Assembly: GCF_050003625.1 (NCBI RefSeq)
Contig: NC_134398.1
Coordinates: forward strand, 101,351,664 to 101,415,663
DNA from: Haematobia irritans
Lineage: Eukaryota > Arthropoda > Insecta > Diptera > Muscidae
Direction: 5' to 3'
DNA length: 64,000 bases
The notes beneath the pieces were generated by a model. The model did no database searches, had not been told where the DNA came from, and saw only the letters and a program-made list of their open reading frames with translations. Of the stretch, positions 33,287 through 44,797 are shown piece after piece. Each line of letters starts with the position of its first letter. Position 1 is the first letter of the stretch. A program made the position numbers and the translations under genes.

Positions 33287-35868
33287 CACCCAGAGAAATG
33301 GTTGGTTGCAATTCGATAATTACAATGAGGAAATGATGTCAGTAACTTATTTTTTGTTACAAGAACAATGTTTTGATTATTTTCCCCATTATACATTCAA
33401 CACGACCATAACAAAGTTCACAGGATCAAAACGAAATTCCCATAACCATTCTATTGGTTACAATAACCAATGCCGATAAATTTGGTTTTATGCTGCATAA
33501 AATTGTTGAGCTAACCACCAGCATAGTGAGATCTACATCATGGGAATCAACAAATGGTTGGTACAACCAAAAGTTGAGTATACTAATAGAATCTTAGTTC
33601 AATTATAGGACGGGCGTAAGGTAGTTGTTGCAACAAATAAATATTTATATCAACATCGACATGGTAAATGGTATGACGCTACAAAATTTGCAAAACGGGG
33701 AACAGCATTTACTTGATAATAGTCCGCAATACATTGAATAAAGTTGATCCCATAGAAAAGAAGTTGCCTTCAGGTAAGTATCACACCGATTTATAAAAAA
33801 GGAATATTACAAAAGTTTCCATAAAAATTGCAGGCTTCATACACGAACAAACACAAATACTTTTTACGGCAAACGAGCTTTTTTTATTGTATTAAGAATA
33901 CAGGAAGAGTCTAAGTCGATCTGTATTTATATCTAGAGGCTTAAGGAAGAAATTTCTGGCAAGTATATATTGAATTAGGTTCTGTAGTTTGACCACATAA
34001 TTGCAACCTAATAGCCATCTTTCATTGGTATACAAACATTACCTATAAAAAATTGTAAATTGTAATGTAAATTGATCTCACATCCCAATAAACACAGGAT
34101 GAGCGTTTTTCAAATGCAACAACTTTTCAGTTTGAGGGTAAATATAATTTTCAACATAAATTCAACTTGACTTAAAATAGCTCATCTTCAATACATCTTC
34201 AAATTGTTTGCGAATTACTTCCAATTTGCCAAAATGTTGACGAAATCTTTGAAAAGGTGTTGAAGATAATATGAGAAAACTTTGACAAAACACTACCCTA
34301 AAATGCAACGAAAAAACCATGTGGTTTTCAATACTTATTTGTGCAACGAAGTTCGTGGTCAATTGCAAGAAATTAAAAAAATGGAAAATTTCAGACAAAT
34401 AACCAAATAGTTTATAAAAATAGGTAAGTGAAAATAAAAAATGAAATAAAACTTTAAAGAAGTCACTAAATGTATATCTCTTTGCAGAAAACTAAAATTA
34501 TGGATTCTACGTTCTTGAAAACATTAAAAAGCTGACCGATGAAAAAATGGTGGACAATTAACTGGAACTGCTTAAAATAGTTTATAATAATTGGTACGTC
34601 AATGTGAAAAATTATTTCAACACTTTAGAGAAGTCACTAAATTTAAATCTCTTTGCAGAAAACTAAAATCTTTGGATGCTACATTCTTGCAAAAATTAAG
34701 AAGCTGACCAATGAAAAATGAGTGGCTTATCGACAAGAAAAAGTTTCCAGAAACATTACAAGTGCAACCAATTAAAATTGTTAAAAACAACAAATTGTTG
34801 AAATCAACAACTTCTGGATGAAAATGTGCATCACATCGTCAGTTTAATTCATATGCTATTATCAGTTTAAAATGGATATTTTGTGAATTCCTTCTGCTGG
34901 AAATCAATTCTAACACTTTCCTAATTTCAAATTGCCCGCATGTTAATACATTTTAATGCTGTTTTATGACACCAACAGGAAGGAAATCGAATGATCAATG
35001 CAAACGTGTTTACTAATAATGTTTAAGATATTTAAAGTTTTGTTGTTTGTTTTTTTTTTGTTCTTATTTGTTGATATGTTAATCAGATTATTATTTATCA
35101 ATTGGTATTGTAATGTATTATGTAGTGTAGTGTATTATTATATATTTTGTTTTGATGAAAATGAATAAATTATACAAAATTCATAGAATTTTGGGTTTGA
35201 CTTTCAATTTGAAGTGGGGATATCATTCATACAAACTTAGGTTGAAAAGTATTTGCAACGATGTTAATTTTAAATTTGACTCGCATCGAAAATTGTTTGA
35301 CAAATTATTGAGTAGCGATGCATTTCAATTTGAAGATAACACTTGAGATATTATTGCTAATGTGTTGATTGTCACTGTTGAGGGTAATGTCTGTTTTTTG
35401 TTGAGAACGCGATTTTCTCAACAATGTCTCAACTTAAATATTACCCTAATCCTTTGAAAGAATGTTTGAAAAATTGTTGAAATTTGGCATTTTTCAAACG
35501 TTTGTGTTTATTGGGATATATGTAGATCAAAAACATTTCTTGTTAGCACCTTTTGTATTTATTTTCGTAGTTTATTATGATTGTAAATCTTGTAATAAAT
35601 TAATAAAATCTCAATATAATCTGCCCTTTCATTTGATATTGGAATTTGGTTAGGATAATAGTAAGGAAAATCGAGGGCGGTTGCACCAACAAACAAAACA
35701 ATTAATATGAAATTGCGACAACCAATGCAAAGTTGATCCAACATACTACCATGTAGTTACAATTGCCAAATGTTAGTTGTGCTGACAGATATCATTGATA
35801 GTTGATGGAACCACCTGCTTTCGGTTGGCAAATAATTCGGTTGAGGCAACGAATTTGTTTTCTGGGTG
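33287..35868. mobile_element. TIR element inserted at TA in Copia
   Basis: Ends CACCCAGAGAAATGG / TTTTCTGGGTG, flanked by TA (33285-33286 and 35869-35870). Unit 2 has the uninterrupted site CTGTTTTTATAGCTTTTC at 40011-40028, proving the insertion and the 2-bp duplication. It encodes no transposase. A second element at 34084-35515 is nested inside; without it this element is about 1.15 kb. Confidence 0.85.
34084..35515. mobile_element. CCCAATAAACAC TIR element, copy 2
   Basis: Ends CCCAATAAACACAGG and CGTTTGTGTTTATTGGG; same family as 17918-19581 but in reverse orientation and without the full internal duplication. Flanked by AT on each side. Confidence 0.8.
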
Positions 35869-35991
35869 TAGCTTTTCTTAAGTTGTCGTCGTAAATGTGC
35901 CCGACACAATTCAAAATTACTTTTCGCCACCATTGCATTTTCCATGTTTACATCAACAACACAATCTAGTTTATAGAGATTGTTAACAACT

Positions 35992-36855
35992 ATTATATTT
36001 CATGTTAGCCTGATATCGAAACAGGCAATTATTGACGTCCAAATGCATTATATCTAATTATACAATTATTTTTCGAGCTTTATGGACAGATATAGATTAA
36101 GGAACATGGTTAATAGAGCCATTGAAAAGAAAACGCCAGATACAAATCTATACACGCCAGGACTGTACATGTTTCGGTTCGTTCGGCGTTTTCTTTTCAA
36201 TGGCTCTATTAACCATGTTCCTTAATCTATATCTGTCCATAAAGCTCGAAAAATAATTGTATAATTAGATATAATGCATTTGGACGTCAATTGCCTGTTT
36301 CGATATCAGGCTAACATGAAATATAATAAGCAACGATTAGCCCGTCGTAAAACTAGGAAAAACACGACTAATGTACGCGTTGTTGTATCCTGGAAACCAG
36401 TTTCTGTAAGTTGTCACATGTTGTAGATGACTGTAGAAACAATAAGCATTGTTCGACTGTTCACCACTTAGGTGAATTCTAACAAATTAGCTTTCTAAAA
36501 ATAATTTTCGTGTTGTTGCATTACTATGTAACAAAACGAAATAAAAATAAGATTAAGGGACTTGTAAGTTATATGAAAAGATGATGTACAGTGGGAGAAA
36601 AGATAATTCAATTTGTAAGAGGAAATTTCCCAAATGTTTTCTCCATAAGAAGTTAGCATAAAGGGCCCAAAATTGAGTTATCTCTCCCAGCCAGATCTAT
36701 ACTAAAGGCTGTGGAAAGGTTCATTCGCCCGAACCGAAACATGTACAGTCCAGGCGTGTATAGATTTGTATCTGGCGTTTTCTTTTCAATGGCTCTATTA
36801 ACCATGTTCCTTAATCTATATCTGTCCATAAAGCTCGAAAAATAATTGTATAATT
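35992..36855. mobile_element. Foldback element in Copia, long form
   Basis: Two 145-bp arms (35992-36137 and 36185-36328) are near-perfect inverted copies with a 47-bp spacer. A third arm in the second orientation runs from about 36725 to 36855, after a unique middle of about 390 bp. The Copia sequence AGATTGTTAACAACT occurs at both edges (35977-35991 and 36856-36870), consistent with a target duplication of up to 15 bp. No ORF is supported. Confidence 0.75.
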
Positions 36856-36870
36856 AGATTGTTAACAACT

Positions 36871-38326
36871 TTAGCCGTCGCAAGTATTTCACCACCTTTG
36901 TTGTATATTTCAAACTTGTCCTCTTCGAAAACAACTCTATTGCCTTTCAAGGTCAGCTGACGAACAGAAAGCAAATTTACCGCCATTTGTGGAACATATT
37001 CAACATCTCTTATGAATGCATTCGTCTTTTTTTATCAGACTGCAAAACCACACGCACATCTCCAGAACATTCGATCGGCATTTTCTCGCTACTCTCTTAG
37101 AATTTTGCAATATGTTCTTGGTATTTGTCAGATGTGATGTGGCTCCTGAGTTGTTGTGACGTTCCCCGGTAAAGAAGTTGAAAACAAAGATGCTGCTAAC
37201 GAACTTTTCCCATCTACGTTATTCTTACTGGACAATCAAATTTTGCATCTTGTAAAAGCAAATTCTTTACTATGTCAACGCTTAATTTGGATTTTGAATT
37301 TTCCACTGCCATAACAAGTGGTGTAAATTCATCGGGCAAACCCGCCAGCATTAGTGATGCAACCAATTCATCATCCAAATTTAAGCCTGATTGTTGTACT
37401 TTCAGTGACATCATTATGATTTGGCTCTAGAGGTGTACACGTGACACGAAATTGTCGTGACTCACGAACATTTTCGTGATTCGTGCGTGAGTCGTGAGTC
37501 ACGCTGATGACAACAGCGTGAGTGTGCGTGATTAACAAACCAAAATGTCGTGCGTGAGCGTGAGTCACGAAAATAATATCTTCGTGAGTGTGCGTGAGTA
37601 AAGAATTACACTCACGAAAATATTCCTGCTCTCCAACATATAACGCTTAAGAGTTAAATGCAATTACAATTTTAGTGACACCTGGGATGTTAAGAGTTTA
37701 ATAACACTCTCGATTTTAATAATGCTCATGTTTTCAGACACTTCGGTAAGGTAAATTAATCATAAAATTATTCGTGAGTCACGATATTTTTCGTGAGTCA
37801 CGGTATTTTTCGTGAGTTACGACGTTTTCGTGCGTGAGTGTGCGTGAGTACAAATTTTCTTTTCGTGAATGTGCGTGAGCGTGAGTCCTACCAAAAAATA
37901 TCGTGCGTGAGTGTGCGTGAGTATGATTTTGCAGTCGTGAGTGTGCGTGAGTAAACTATTACTCACGTGCACACCTCTATTTGGCTCACGTACACCTGTA
38001 TATTTTCAAAATCTTACAATTTCATTTGAACCAAGTGCTTGAGAAGTCCACCTTTTCGGATGAGACCGGTATCCTCAAAAGCCTTCATGAGTGCGTCCCA
38101 GGCATTTTTAGTTGTTTTCGCATTGGCAATATGTGCAAAATTTGTTGGCTCGATCATGAGAATTATTTCAGCAAGTGCCCTCTCATCTAAAGCCTTTAGC
38201 TCTGCACCTTCCATTGGGCCGTTTGCTACAATGCTCCATGCTACAATGCTCCATGCCGCTTCCAGATGTCAAAATTTTCTCTACCTCGTAATTTGTCGAA
38301 TGGGAAAGACAAATTACTTGAAGCCA
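36871..38326 (-). pseudogene. Copia gag/protease region, unit 1
   Basis: The start ATG is at 38326 (MASSNLSFPFDKLRGRENFD), then a one-base frameshift at the TGGAAGCGGCATGG stretch leads into MEGAELKALDERALAEIILM and WDALMKAFEDTGL, a Copia-type (UBN2-like) gag. It is interrupted by the hAT MITE, then continues as VQQSGLNLDDELVASLMLAG. A 15-bp duplication (GCTACAATGCTCCAT) lies near 38225-38255, shared with unit 2 but not unit 3. The same frameshift in all three units means the gag was dead before duplication. Confidence 0.8.
37428..37979. mobile_element. hAT MITE in gag, copy 1
   Basis: Ends TAGAGGTGTACACGTGA / TCACGTGCACACCTCTA, flanked by the 8-bp duplication TTTGGCTC (37420-37427 and 37980-37987). 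The interior is dominated by CGTGAGTGTGCGTGAGT-type subrepeats near both ends and a unique AT-rich centre. The TIR form and 8-bp duplication place it in hAT. Confidence 0.85.
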
Positions 38327-38415
38327 TCTTAAAGAATTGTTTCTCGCGAAAATTTCACAAAATACGTTCTTTTTCTTTTTAACAGTTTATAAAACTAAAT
38401 TTTAAACACGCGTGG

Positions 38416-38430
38416 CCTGGGCCCATAACC
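38416..38430 (-). other. Copia primer-binding site, unit 1
   Basis: Minus-strand GGTTATGGGCCCAGG immediately after the LTR end TAACA. It matches the form used by Drosophila copia, complementary to an internal piece of initiator Met tRNA. The same site is at 42004-42018 (unit 2) and 43608-43622 (unit 3). Confidence 0.75.
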
Positions 38431-38561
38431 TGTTAGTTTGGTGGTTGAAAAAGAACTGTAATATTTATTCAATTTCTCATTACATATCTTCTTACACTTA
38501 GTGATATAATATAACGAATATTGGATACGTATATGAATATACTATTCAAATACTTTTAACA
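38431..38561 (-). repeat. Probable short Copia LTR, unit 1
   Basis: The minus strand runs TGTTAAAAG...ACTAACA, 131 bp with TGTTA/TAACA inverted ends next to the primer-binding site. Unit 3 has an equivalent at 43623-43753. The opposite LTR is missing, so the outer edge is inferred. Confidence 0.5.
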
Positions 38562-38584
38562 AAAAGAGAGTCTAGATCAGGCAG

Positions 38585-38690
38585 CATGCCACACACAAAA
38601 AATTTTTTCTGATTCAATCACGAAATTAATTGATCCAATTAATTTTTAATTGAAATGTCTTCAATCACAGAAATGATAGTATCAATTATC
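38585..38690. mobile_element. AATTGAT MITE, truncated
   Basis: The same as the left part of 43780-44067. It stops abruptly after GATAGTATCAATT where LINE-B sequence begins, marking the join between duplicated units 1 and 2. Confidence 0.75.
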
Positions 38691-39150
38691 CTCCTGTCTT
38701 CGCACTCCTCCATACTTGGTATAATGTATGTCGGTTTGTGATGATAAACATGCTCCGTGGCCATATGGTCCGTCCCTCTATACTGCCCGGCCAGAATTTC
38801 AGTATGCCTGCAGGCTGTCCTCTCCAGCGTGTTCAAGCTCCTAAGTCTCAGAAGTGTCAGTTCAGCCGTCTTCCTTACGTGTATCCAAACGGTCAACCTT
38901 CCTATCAGCTGTTGGAAGATCTGGATTACATCGTTTCAGCCTATTTAAAATAGATTCAGGGTCAGAAGGGTTTGCAGGTATCCACGCATGTGCTCTAGTT
39001 CTAGCCGGTATGGCTTTATTCTGGACTAACTTTAGAGCAGCTCCTTCCCAAACTTCACCAATTAGTATCAGAGCAGCTTTAAAACATTCTATAGACCTCT
39101 GGTCCTCAAATGCGACTAGCTTAAATCGTCCTTGATACCAACCAGCCTCT
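38691..39150 (-). pseudogene. LINE-B fragment, duplicated
   Basis: Matches 31585-32037 closely, including the ORF1-to-thumb deletion join. It is cut on both sides: the MITE joins at 38690, and at about 39150 it passes directly to Copia integrase, lacking about 360 bp of ORF1 present in unit 1. Confidence 0.85.
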
Positions 39151-39159
39151 TGATGTCGT

Positions 39160-40127
39160 TACCTTAGAAAAAGTTCGACTTGTCAGAGTGTCGCCACTAC
39201 GGGAGAGATCCGATTAGAATTTTCTTGTTCAAAGGTACGTACCTGGTTTATGTATTCTATAAAGATCACATCTCGACTTGTGACGATTTTCTTGGTAACC
39301 GGATCTTGTAACCTGTACGCCTTACTTTCGCTGCTATAACCCAGCTTAACGTTTTTGTTTTGGTATATGTACGAAAGCTCTGCTCCCGAAAACGCGTAGA
39401 TGATTTAAATTTGGCTTTCTACCAGACCACATCTCTTCAGGGCTGCTCTCGTTACCTCGACATGGTACATGATTTATGAAATTGACTGAAGTCATTGCAG
39501 CCTCCGCCCAGTATACTTCATTTAAACCGGCATCAAACAACATGCACCGTACTCGCTCCATAATAGTGCGGTTTATGCGCTCCGCCACGCCGTTTTGTTC
39601 TGGCGTATATGTTGCTGTTTTTTGATGACGTATACCTGAGTCCTCCAGAAATTTTTCAAAAATGTTGCCCGTGTATTCTGTGCCATTATCAGTTCGAAAA
39701 TTTTTTATTTTGGCATTACATTGCTGTTCGTCAAATTTTTTGAATTTTTTAAATTCTTCGAAAACGTCTGATTTTCGCTTAATGGGCACACAAATACTTT
39801 TCGTGAATAATCATAGACGAAAGTTAGTAAAAAAATTGTTTCCAGAAAATGATTTTGTCCTCAGAGGACCCATAACATCAGAATGGACAACTTCTAGTAA
39901 ATTTTCAGCACGATGGCCTCTCTCCTGGAACGATGAACGTGTTTGTTTTCCTTTTATACACACTACACATTTATGGCCTATATTTCCATCTCCACATTTC
40001 ACCCCGTCGGCTGTTTTTATAGCTTTTCTTAAGTTGTCGTCGTAAATGTGCCCGACACAATTCAAAATTACTTTTCGCCACCATTGCATTTTCCATGTTT
40101 ACATCAACAACACAATCTAGTTTATAG
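39160..40127 (-). pseudogene. Copia integrase, unit 2
   Basis: More complete than unit 1 because the TIR insertion is absent. From 40089: CVGHIYDDNLRKAI and CGDGNIGHKCVVC form the HHCC zinc motif, VVHSDVMGPLRTKS carries the first catalytic Asp, FRTDNGTEYTGNIF the second, and TPEQNGVAERINRTI the Glu. A frameshift separates the first and second parts near 39800. The pieces together span nearly the whole integrase, but reading breaks and the missing RT make it non-functional. Confidence 0.85.
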
Positions 40128-40142
40128 AGATTGTTAACAACT

Positions 40143-40414
40143 ATTATATTTCATGTTAGCCTGATATCGAAACAGGCAATTGACGTCCAAATGCATTATA
40201 TCTAATTATACAATTATTTTTCGAGCTTTATGGACAGATATAGATTAAGGAACATGGTTAATAGAGCCATTGAAAAGAAAACGCCAGATACAAATCTATA
40301 CACGCCTGGACTGTACATGTTTCGGTTCGTTCGGCGTTTTCTTTTCAATGGCTCTATTAACCATGTTCCTTAATTTATATCTGTCCATAAAGCTCGAAAA
40401 ATAATTGTATAATT
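40143..40414. mobile_element. Foldback element, short form, unit 2
   Basis: The same position in Copia as 35992-36855, flanked by AGATTGTTAACAACT (40128-40142 and 40415-40429). It has only one inverted pair and a spacer, 272 bp. The unique middle has been lost, probably by recombination between arms. Confidence 0.8.
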
Positions 40415-40429
40415 AGATTGTTAACAACT

Positions 40430-41915
40430 TTAGCTGTCGCAAGTATTTCACCACCTTTGTTGTATATTTCAAACTTGTCCTCTTCGAAAACAACTCTATT
40501 GCCTTTCAAGGTCAGCTGACGAACAGAAATCAAATTTACCGCCATTTGTGGAACATATTCAACATCTCTTATGAATGAATTCGTCTTTTTTTATCAGACT
40601 GCAAAACCACACGCACATCTCCAGAACATTCGATCGGCATTTTCTCACTGTTTGTAATAACAACATGTCTCTCAGCTACTCTCTTAGAATTTTGCAATAT
40701 GTTCTTGGTATTTGTCAGATGTGATGTGGCTCCTGAGTCTATGAACCATTCGTGTATGTTGTTGTGACGTTCCCCGGTAAAGAAGTTGAAAACAAAGATG
40801 CTGCTAACGAACTTTTCCCATCTCCGTTATTCTTACTGGACAATCAAATTTTGCATCTTGTAAAAGCAAATTCTTTACTACGTCAACGCTTAATTTGGAT
40901 TTTGAATTTTCCACTGCCATAACAAGTGGTGTAAATTCATCGGTCAAACCCGCCAGCATTAGTGATGCAACCAATTCATCATCCAAATTTAAGCCTGATT
41001 GTTGTACTTTCAGTGACATCATTATGATTTGGCTCTAGAGGTGTGCACGTGACACGAAATTGTCGTGACTCACGAACATTTTCGTGCGTGAGTCACGCTG
41101 ATGACAACAGCGTGAGTGTGCGTGATTAACAAACCAAAATGTCGTGCGTGAGTCACGAAAATAATATCTTCGTAAGTGTGCATGAGTAAAGAATTACACT
41201 CACGAAAATATTCCTGCTCTCCAACATAAAACGCTTAAGAGTTAAATGCAATTACAATTTTAGTGACACCTGGGATGTTAAGAGTTTAATAACACTCTCG
41301 ATTTTAATAATGCTCATGTTTTCAGACACTTCGGTAAGGTAAATTAATCATAAAATTATTCGTGAGTCACGATATTTTTCGTGAGTCACGGTATTTTTCG
41401 TGAGTTACGACGTTTTCGTGCGTGAGTGTGCGTGAGTACAAATTTTCTTTTCGTGAATGTGCGTGAGCGTGAGTCCTACCAAAAAATATCGTGCGTGAGT
41501 GTGCGTGAGTATGATTTTTCAGTCGTGAGTGTGCGTGAGTAAACTATTAGTCACGTGCACACCTCTATTTGGCTCACGTACACCTGTATATTTTCAAAAT
41601 CTTACAATTTCATTTGAACCAAGTGCTTGAGAAGTCCAACTTTTCGGGTGAGACCGGTATCCTCAAAAGCCTTCATGAGTGCGTCCCAGGCATTTTTAGC
41701 TGTTTTCGCATTGGCAATATGTGCAAAATTTGTTGCCTCGATCATGAGAATTATTTCTACAAATGCCCTCTCATCTAAAGCCTTTAGCTCTGCACCTTCC
41801 ATTGGGCCGTTTGCTACAATGCTCCATGCTACAATGCTCCATGCCGCTTCCAGATGTCAAAATTTTCTCTACCTCGTAATTTGTCGAATGGGAAAGACAA
41901 ATTACTTGAAGCCAT
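40430..41915 (-). pseudogene. Copia gag/protease region, unit 2
   Basis: Parallel to unit 1, with the same frameshift, the same 15-bp duplication and the same hAT insertion. It retains a segment (around 40651-40670 and 40737-40760) that is deleted in unit 1. The ATG is at 41915. Confidence 0.8.
41036..41567. mobile_element. hAT MITE in gag, copy 2
   Basis: Same ends and the same TTTGGCTC flanks (41028-41035 and 41568-41575) as copy 1. A few CGTGAG subrepeats are lost. Confidence 0.85.
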
Positions 41916-42105
41916 CTTAAAGAATTGTTTCTCGCGAAAATTTCACAAAATACGTTCTTTTTCTTTTTAACAGTTTATAAAACTAAATTTCAAACACGCG
42001 TGGCCTGGGCCCATAACCTGTTAGTTTGGTGGTTGAAAAAGAACTGTAATATTTATTCAATTTCTCATTACATATCTTCTTACACTTAGTGATATAATAT
42101 AACGA

Positions 42106-43519
42106 CGAACAGAAAGCAAATTTACCGCCATTTGTGGAACATATTCAACATCTCTTATGAATGCATTCGTCTTTTTTTATCAGACTGCAAAACCACACGC
42201 ACATCTCCAGAACATTCGATCGGCATTTTCTCACTGTTTGTAATAACAAAATGTCTCTCAGCTACTCTCTTAGAATTTTGCAATATGTTCTTGGTATTTG
42301 TCAGATGTGATGTGGCTCCTGAGTCTATGAACCATTCGTGTATGTTGTTGTGACGTTCCCCGGTAAAGAAGTTGAAAACAAAGATGCTGCTAAGGAACTT
42401 TTCTCATCTCCGTTATTCTTACTGGACAATCAAATTTTGCATCTTGTAAAAGCAAATTCTTTACTACGTCAACGCTTAATTTGGATTTTGAATTTTCCAC
42501 TGCCATAACAAGTGGTGTAAATTCATCGGACAAACCCGCCAGCATTAGTGATGCAACCAATTCATCATCCAAATATAAGCCTGATTGTTGTACTTTCAGT
42601 GACATCATTATGATTTGGCTCTAGAGGTGTGCACGTGACACGAAATTGTCGTGACTCACGAACATTTTCGTGATTCGTGCGTGAGTCGTGAGTCACGCTG
42701 ATGACAACAGCGTGAGTGTGCGTGATTAACAAACCAAAATGTCGTGCGTGAGTCACGAAAATAATATCTTCGTGAGTGTGCGTGAGTAAAGAATTACACT
42801 CACGAAAATATTCCTGCTCTCCAACATAAAACGCTTAAGAGTTAAATGCAATTACAATTTTAGTGACACCTGGGATGTTAAGAGTTTAATAACACTCTCG
42901 ATTTTAATAATGCTCATGTTTTCAGACACTTCGGTAAGGTAAATTAATCATAAAATTATTCGTGAGTCACGATATTTTTCGTGAGTCACGGTATTTTTCG
43001 TGAGTCACGGTATTTTTCGTGAGTTACGACGTTTTCGTGCGTGAGTGTGCGTGAGTACAAATTTTCTTTTCGTGAATGTGCGTGAGCGTGAGTCCTACCA
43101 AAAAATATCGTGCGTGAGTGTGCGTGAGTATGATTTTTCAGTCGTGAGTGTGCGTGAGTAAACTATTACTCACGTGCACACCTCTATTTGGCTCACGTAC
43201 TCCTGTACATTTTCAAAATCTTACAATTTCATTTGAACCAAGTGCTTGAGAAGTCCAACTTTTCGGGTGAGACCGGTATCCTCAAAAGCCTTCATGAGTG
43301 CGTCCCAGGCATTTTTAGCTGTTTTCGCATTGGCAATATGTGCAAAATTTGTTGCCTCGATCATGAGAATTATTTCTGCAAGTGCCCTCTCATCTAAAGC
43401 CTTTAGCTCTGCACCTTCCATTGGGCCGTTTGCTACAATGCTCCATGCCGCTTCCAGACGTCAAAATTTTCTCTACCTCGTAATTTGTCGAATGGGAATG
43501 ACAAATTACTTGAAGCCAT
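42106..43519 (-). pseudogene. Copia gag/protease region, unit 3
   Basis: Begins abruptly at CGAACAGAAAGC, where the leader of unit 2 (ATATAACGA) joins, sharing ACGA at the breakpoint. Same frameshift and hAT insertion, but it lacks the 15-bp duplication seen in units 1 and 2. The ATG is at 43519. A primer-binding site (43608-43622) and LTR-like sequence (43623-43753) follow. Confidence 0.8.
42622..43186. mobile_element. hAT MITE in gag, copy 3
   Basis: TAGAGGTGTGCACGTGA / TCACGTGCACACCTCTA, with TTTGGCTC at 42614-42621 and 43187-43194. It has one extra GTGAGTCACGGTATTTTTC subrepeat relative to copy 2. Confidence 0.85.
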
Positions 43520-43779
43520 CTTAAAGAATTGTTTCTCGCGAAAATTTCACAAAATACGTTCTTTTTCTTTTTAACAGTTTATAAAACTAAATTTCAAACA
43601 CACGTGGCCTGGGCCCATAACCTGTTAGTTTGGTGGTTGAAAAATAACTGTAATATTTATTCAATTTCTCATTACATATCTTCTTACACTTAGTGATATA
43701 ATATAACGAATATTGGTTACTTATATGAATATACTATTCAAATACTTTTAACAAAAAGAGAGTCTAGATCAGGCAGCAT

Positions 43780-44067
43780 GCCACACAACTTTTTTTTCTG
43801 ATTCAATCACGAAATTAATTGATCCAATTAATTTTTAATTGAAATGTCTTCAATCACAGAAATGATAGTATCAATTAAAAAATTAATTGAAGGTCAATTA
43901 AAAAGTTAATTGATCCAATTAAAAATTAATTGATACTATTATTTTTGTGATTGATTTTTGTTTCAATTAAAAAATTTGTTGAATCAATTAAATTTTTAAT
44001 TGAATATTTTTTAAAACTCAATTAAAATTTTAATTGGAAAATTTTTCGTGAAATTTTTTTGTGTGCA
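43780..44067. mobile_element. AATTGAT-rich MITE, full copy
   Basis: Near-terminal inverted sequences (TGATTCAATCACG... and ...CGTGAAATTTTTTTGTGTG) enclose many ATTAATTGAT / ATCAATTAAT motifs in both orientations, able to form a long hairpin. No coding. Confidence 0.6.
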
Positions 44068-44311
44068 GGCATGTCTGACTAAGATTCATGAGGATACCGT
44101 AGCTGAAGTTGTGAAAAGATACAAGGCACCGGAGGAAAGGGACTGTTTGAAAGCAGCGTACTTGACGTGTGTCTCATCTGCATCCAATGGCCACATGACA
44201 CACACCATCTTTCCGCTTGCCCAGCTAAGCCTACCCGACTTACAACCAGATCACTCAGGTGGGACACATCCCATCTTTGTCGTAGGGTTCCTTGATCTGG
44301 ATACAAGCTGA
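44068..44311. other. Unrecognised ORF-like stretch
   Basis: Open on both strands for about 75-87 codons. The plus frame reads KIHEDTVAEVVKRYKAPEE, the minus frame WDVSHLSDLVVSRVG with CVSCG. Base composition is less AT-biased than its surroundings, suggesting a coding origin, but I do not recognise a family. Confidence 0.3.
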
Positions 44312-44759
44312 AGTACCAAAGCGCATAACATCAATAACATCAACACCATGGGATAGTTTCATAAATTATTATTATTAGTTTATTTAAAATCATAATAAAT
44401 TATGAAAATAAATACAAAAAAATGAAGGCACTAACAACTAAGGTTTTCGACCTAAGTTTCATAAATAAAATGTACATTCCCATTTATTTTTACTTTTTCT
44501 AAATTTTTTATAATTTCTTCTGACTTTAACGCATGAGATTTATGGGTCAAGAAAAATATTTCTGCTCTTCTAGTCGCATCTTCGTAGAAGTTTGTGTATG
44601 AAAATCTCCTGATCCGTTTAATTGAAAACTATGTTAGCTAAAATTGTTGAAATTGTTTTATAAGAAAATTAATTATTATGTTTTTGATTTTCCTGTTAGA
44701 AATATGTATGTATATACAAATACATTTTTTCAGTTAATAAAATACATTCAAACTCAATA
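44312..44759. other. AT-rich leader, possible Copia LTR remnant
   Basis: No gene. TGTTAGAAATATG at about 44695 followed by ...TCAATA just before the primer-binding site could be a short degenerate LTR of the next element. Confidence 0.35.
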
Positions 44760-44775
44760 GGTTATGAGCCCAGTC
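44760..44775 (+). other. Copia-type primer-binding site
   Basis: GGTTATGAGCCCAGTC, one base different from the classic copia-type site, 24 bp before the gag ORF. Confidence 0.7.
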
Positions 44776-44797
44776 TCGTAAAAGAAAGTTTTTAGCT

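Larger units (their letters stand above)
27890..38561 (-). mobile_element. Copia element, unit 1, opened by four insertions
   Basis: Minus-strand order: LTR (38561-38431), primer-binding site, gag, protease region, integrase, reverse transcriptase. Copia sequence is interrupted by the hAT MITE (37428-37979), the foldback element (35992-36855), the TIR element (33287-35868) and the LINE chimera (29001 to about 32440). The 3' end, with RNase H and the 3' LTR, is missing beyond 27890. Units 2 and 3 to the right are partial duplicates. Confidence 0.8.

Noticed and set aside
37371..37568. His/Val/Thr-rich ORFs inside the gag region (also 42565-42756)
   Set aside because: Translations of CGTGAG subrepeats of the hAT MITE, not genes.
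37430..43190. CRISPR-like regularly spaced repeats
   Set aside because: The repeats are transposon subterminal motifs in a eukaryotic genome, with no unique spacers of constant length.
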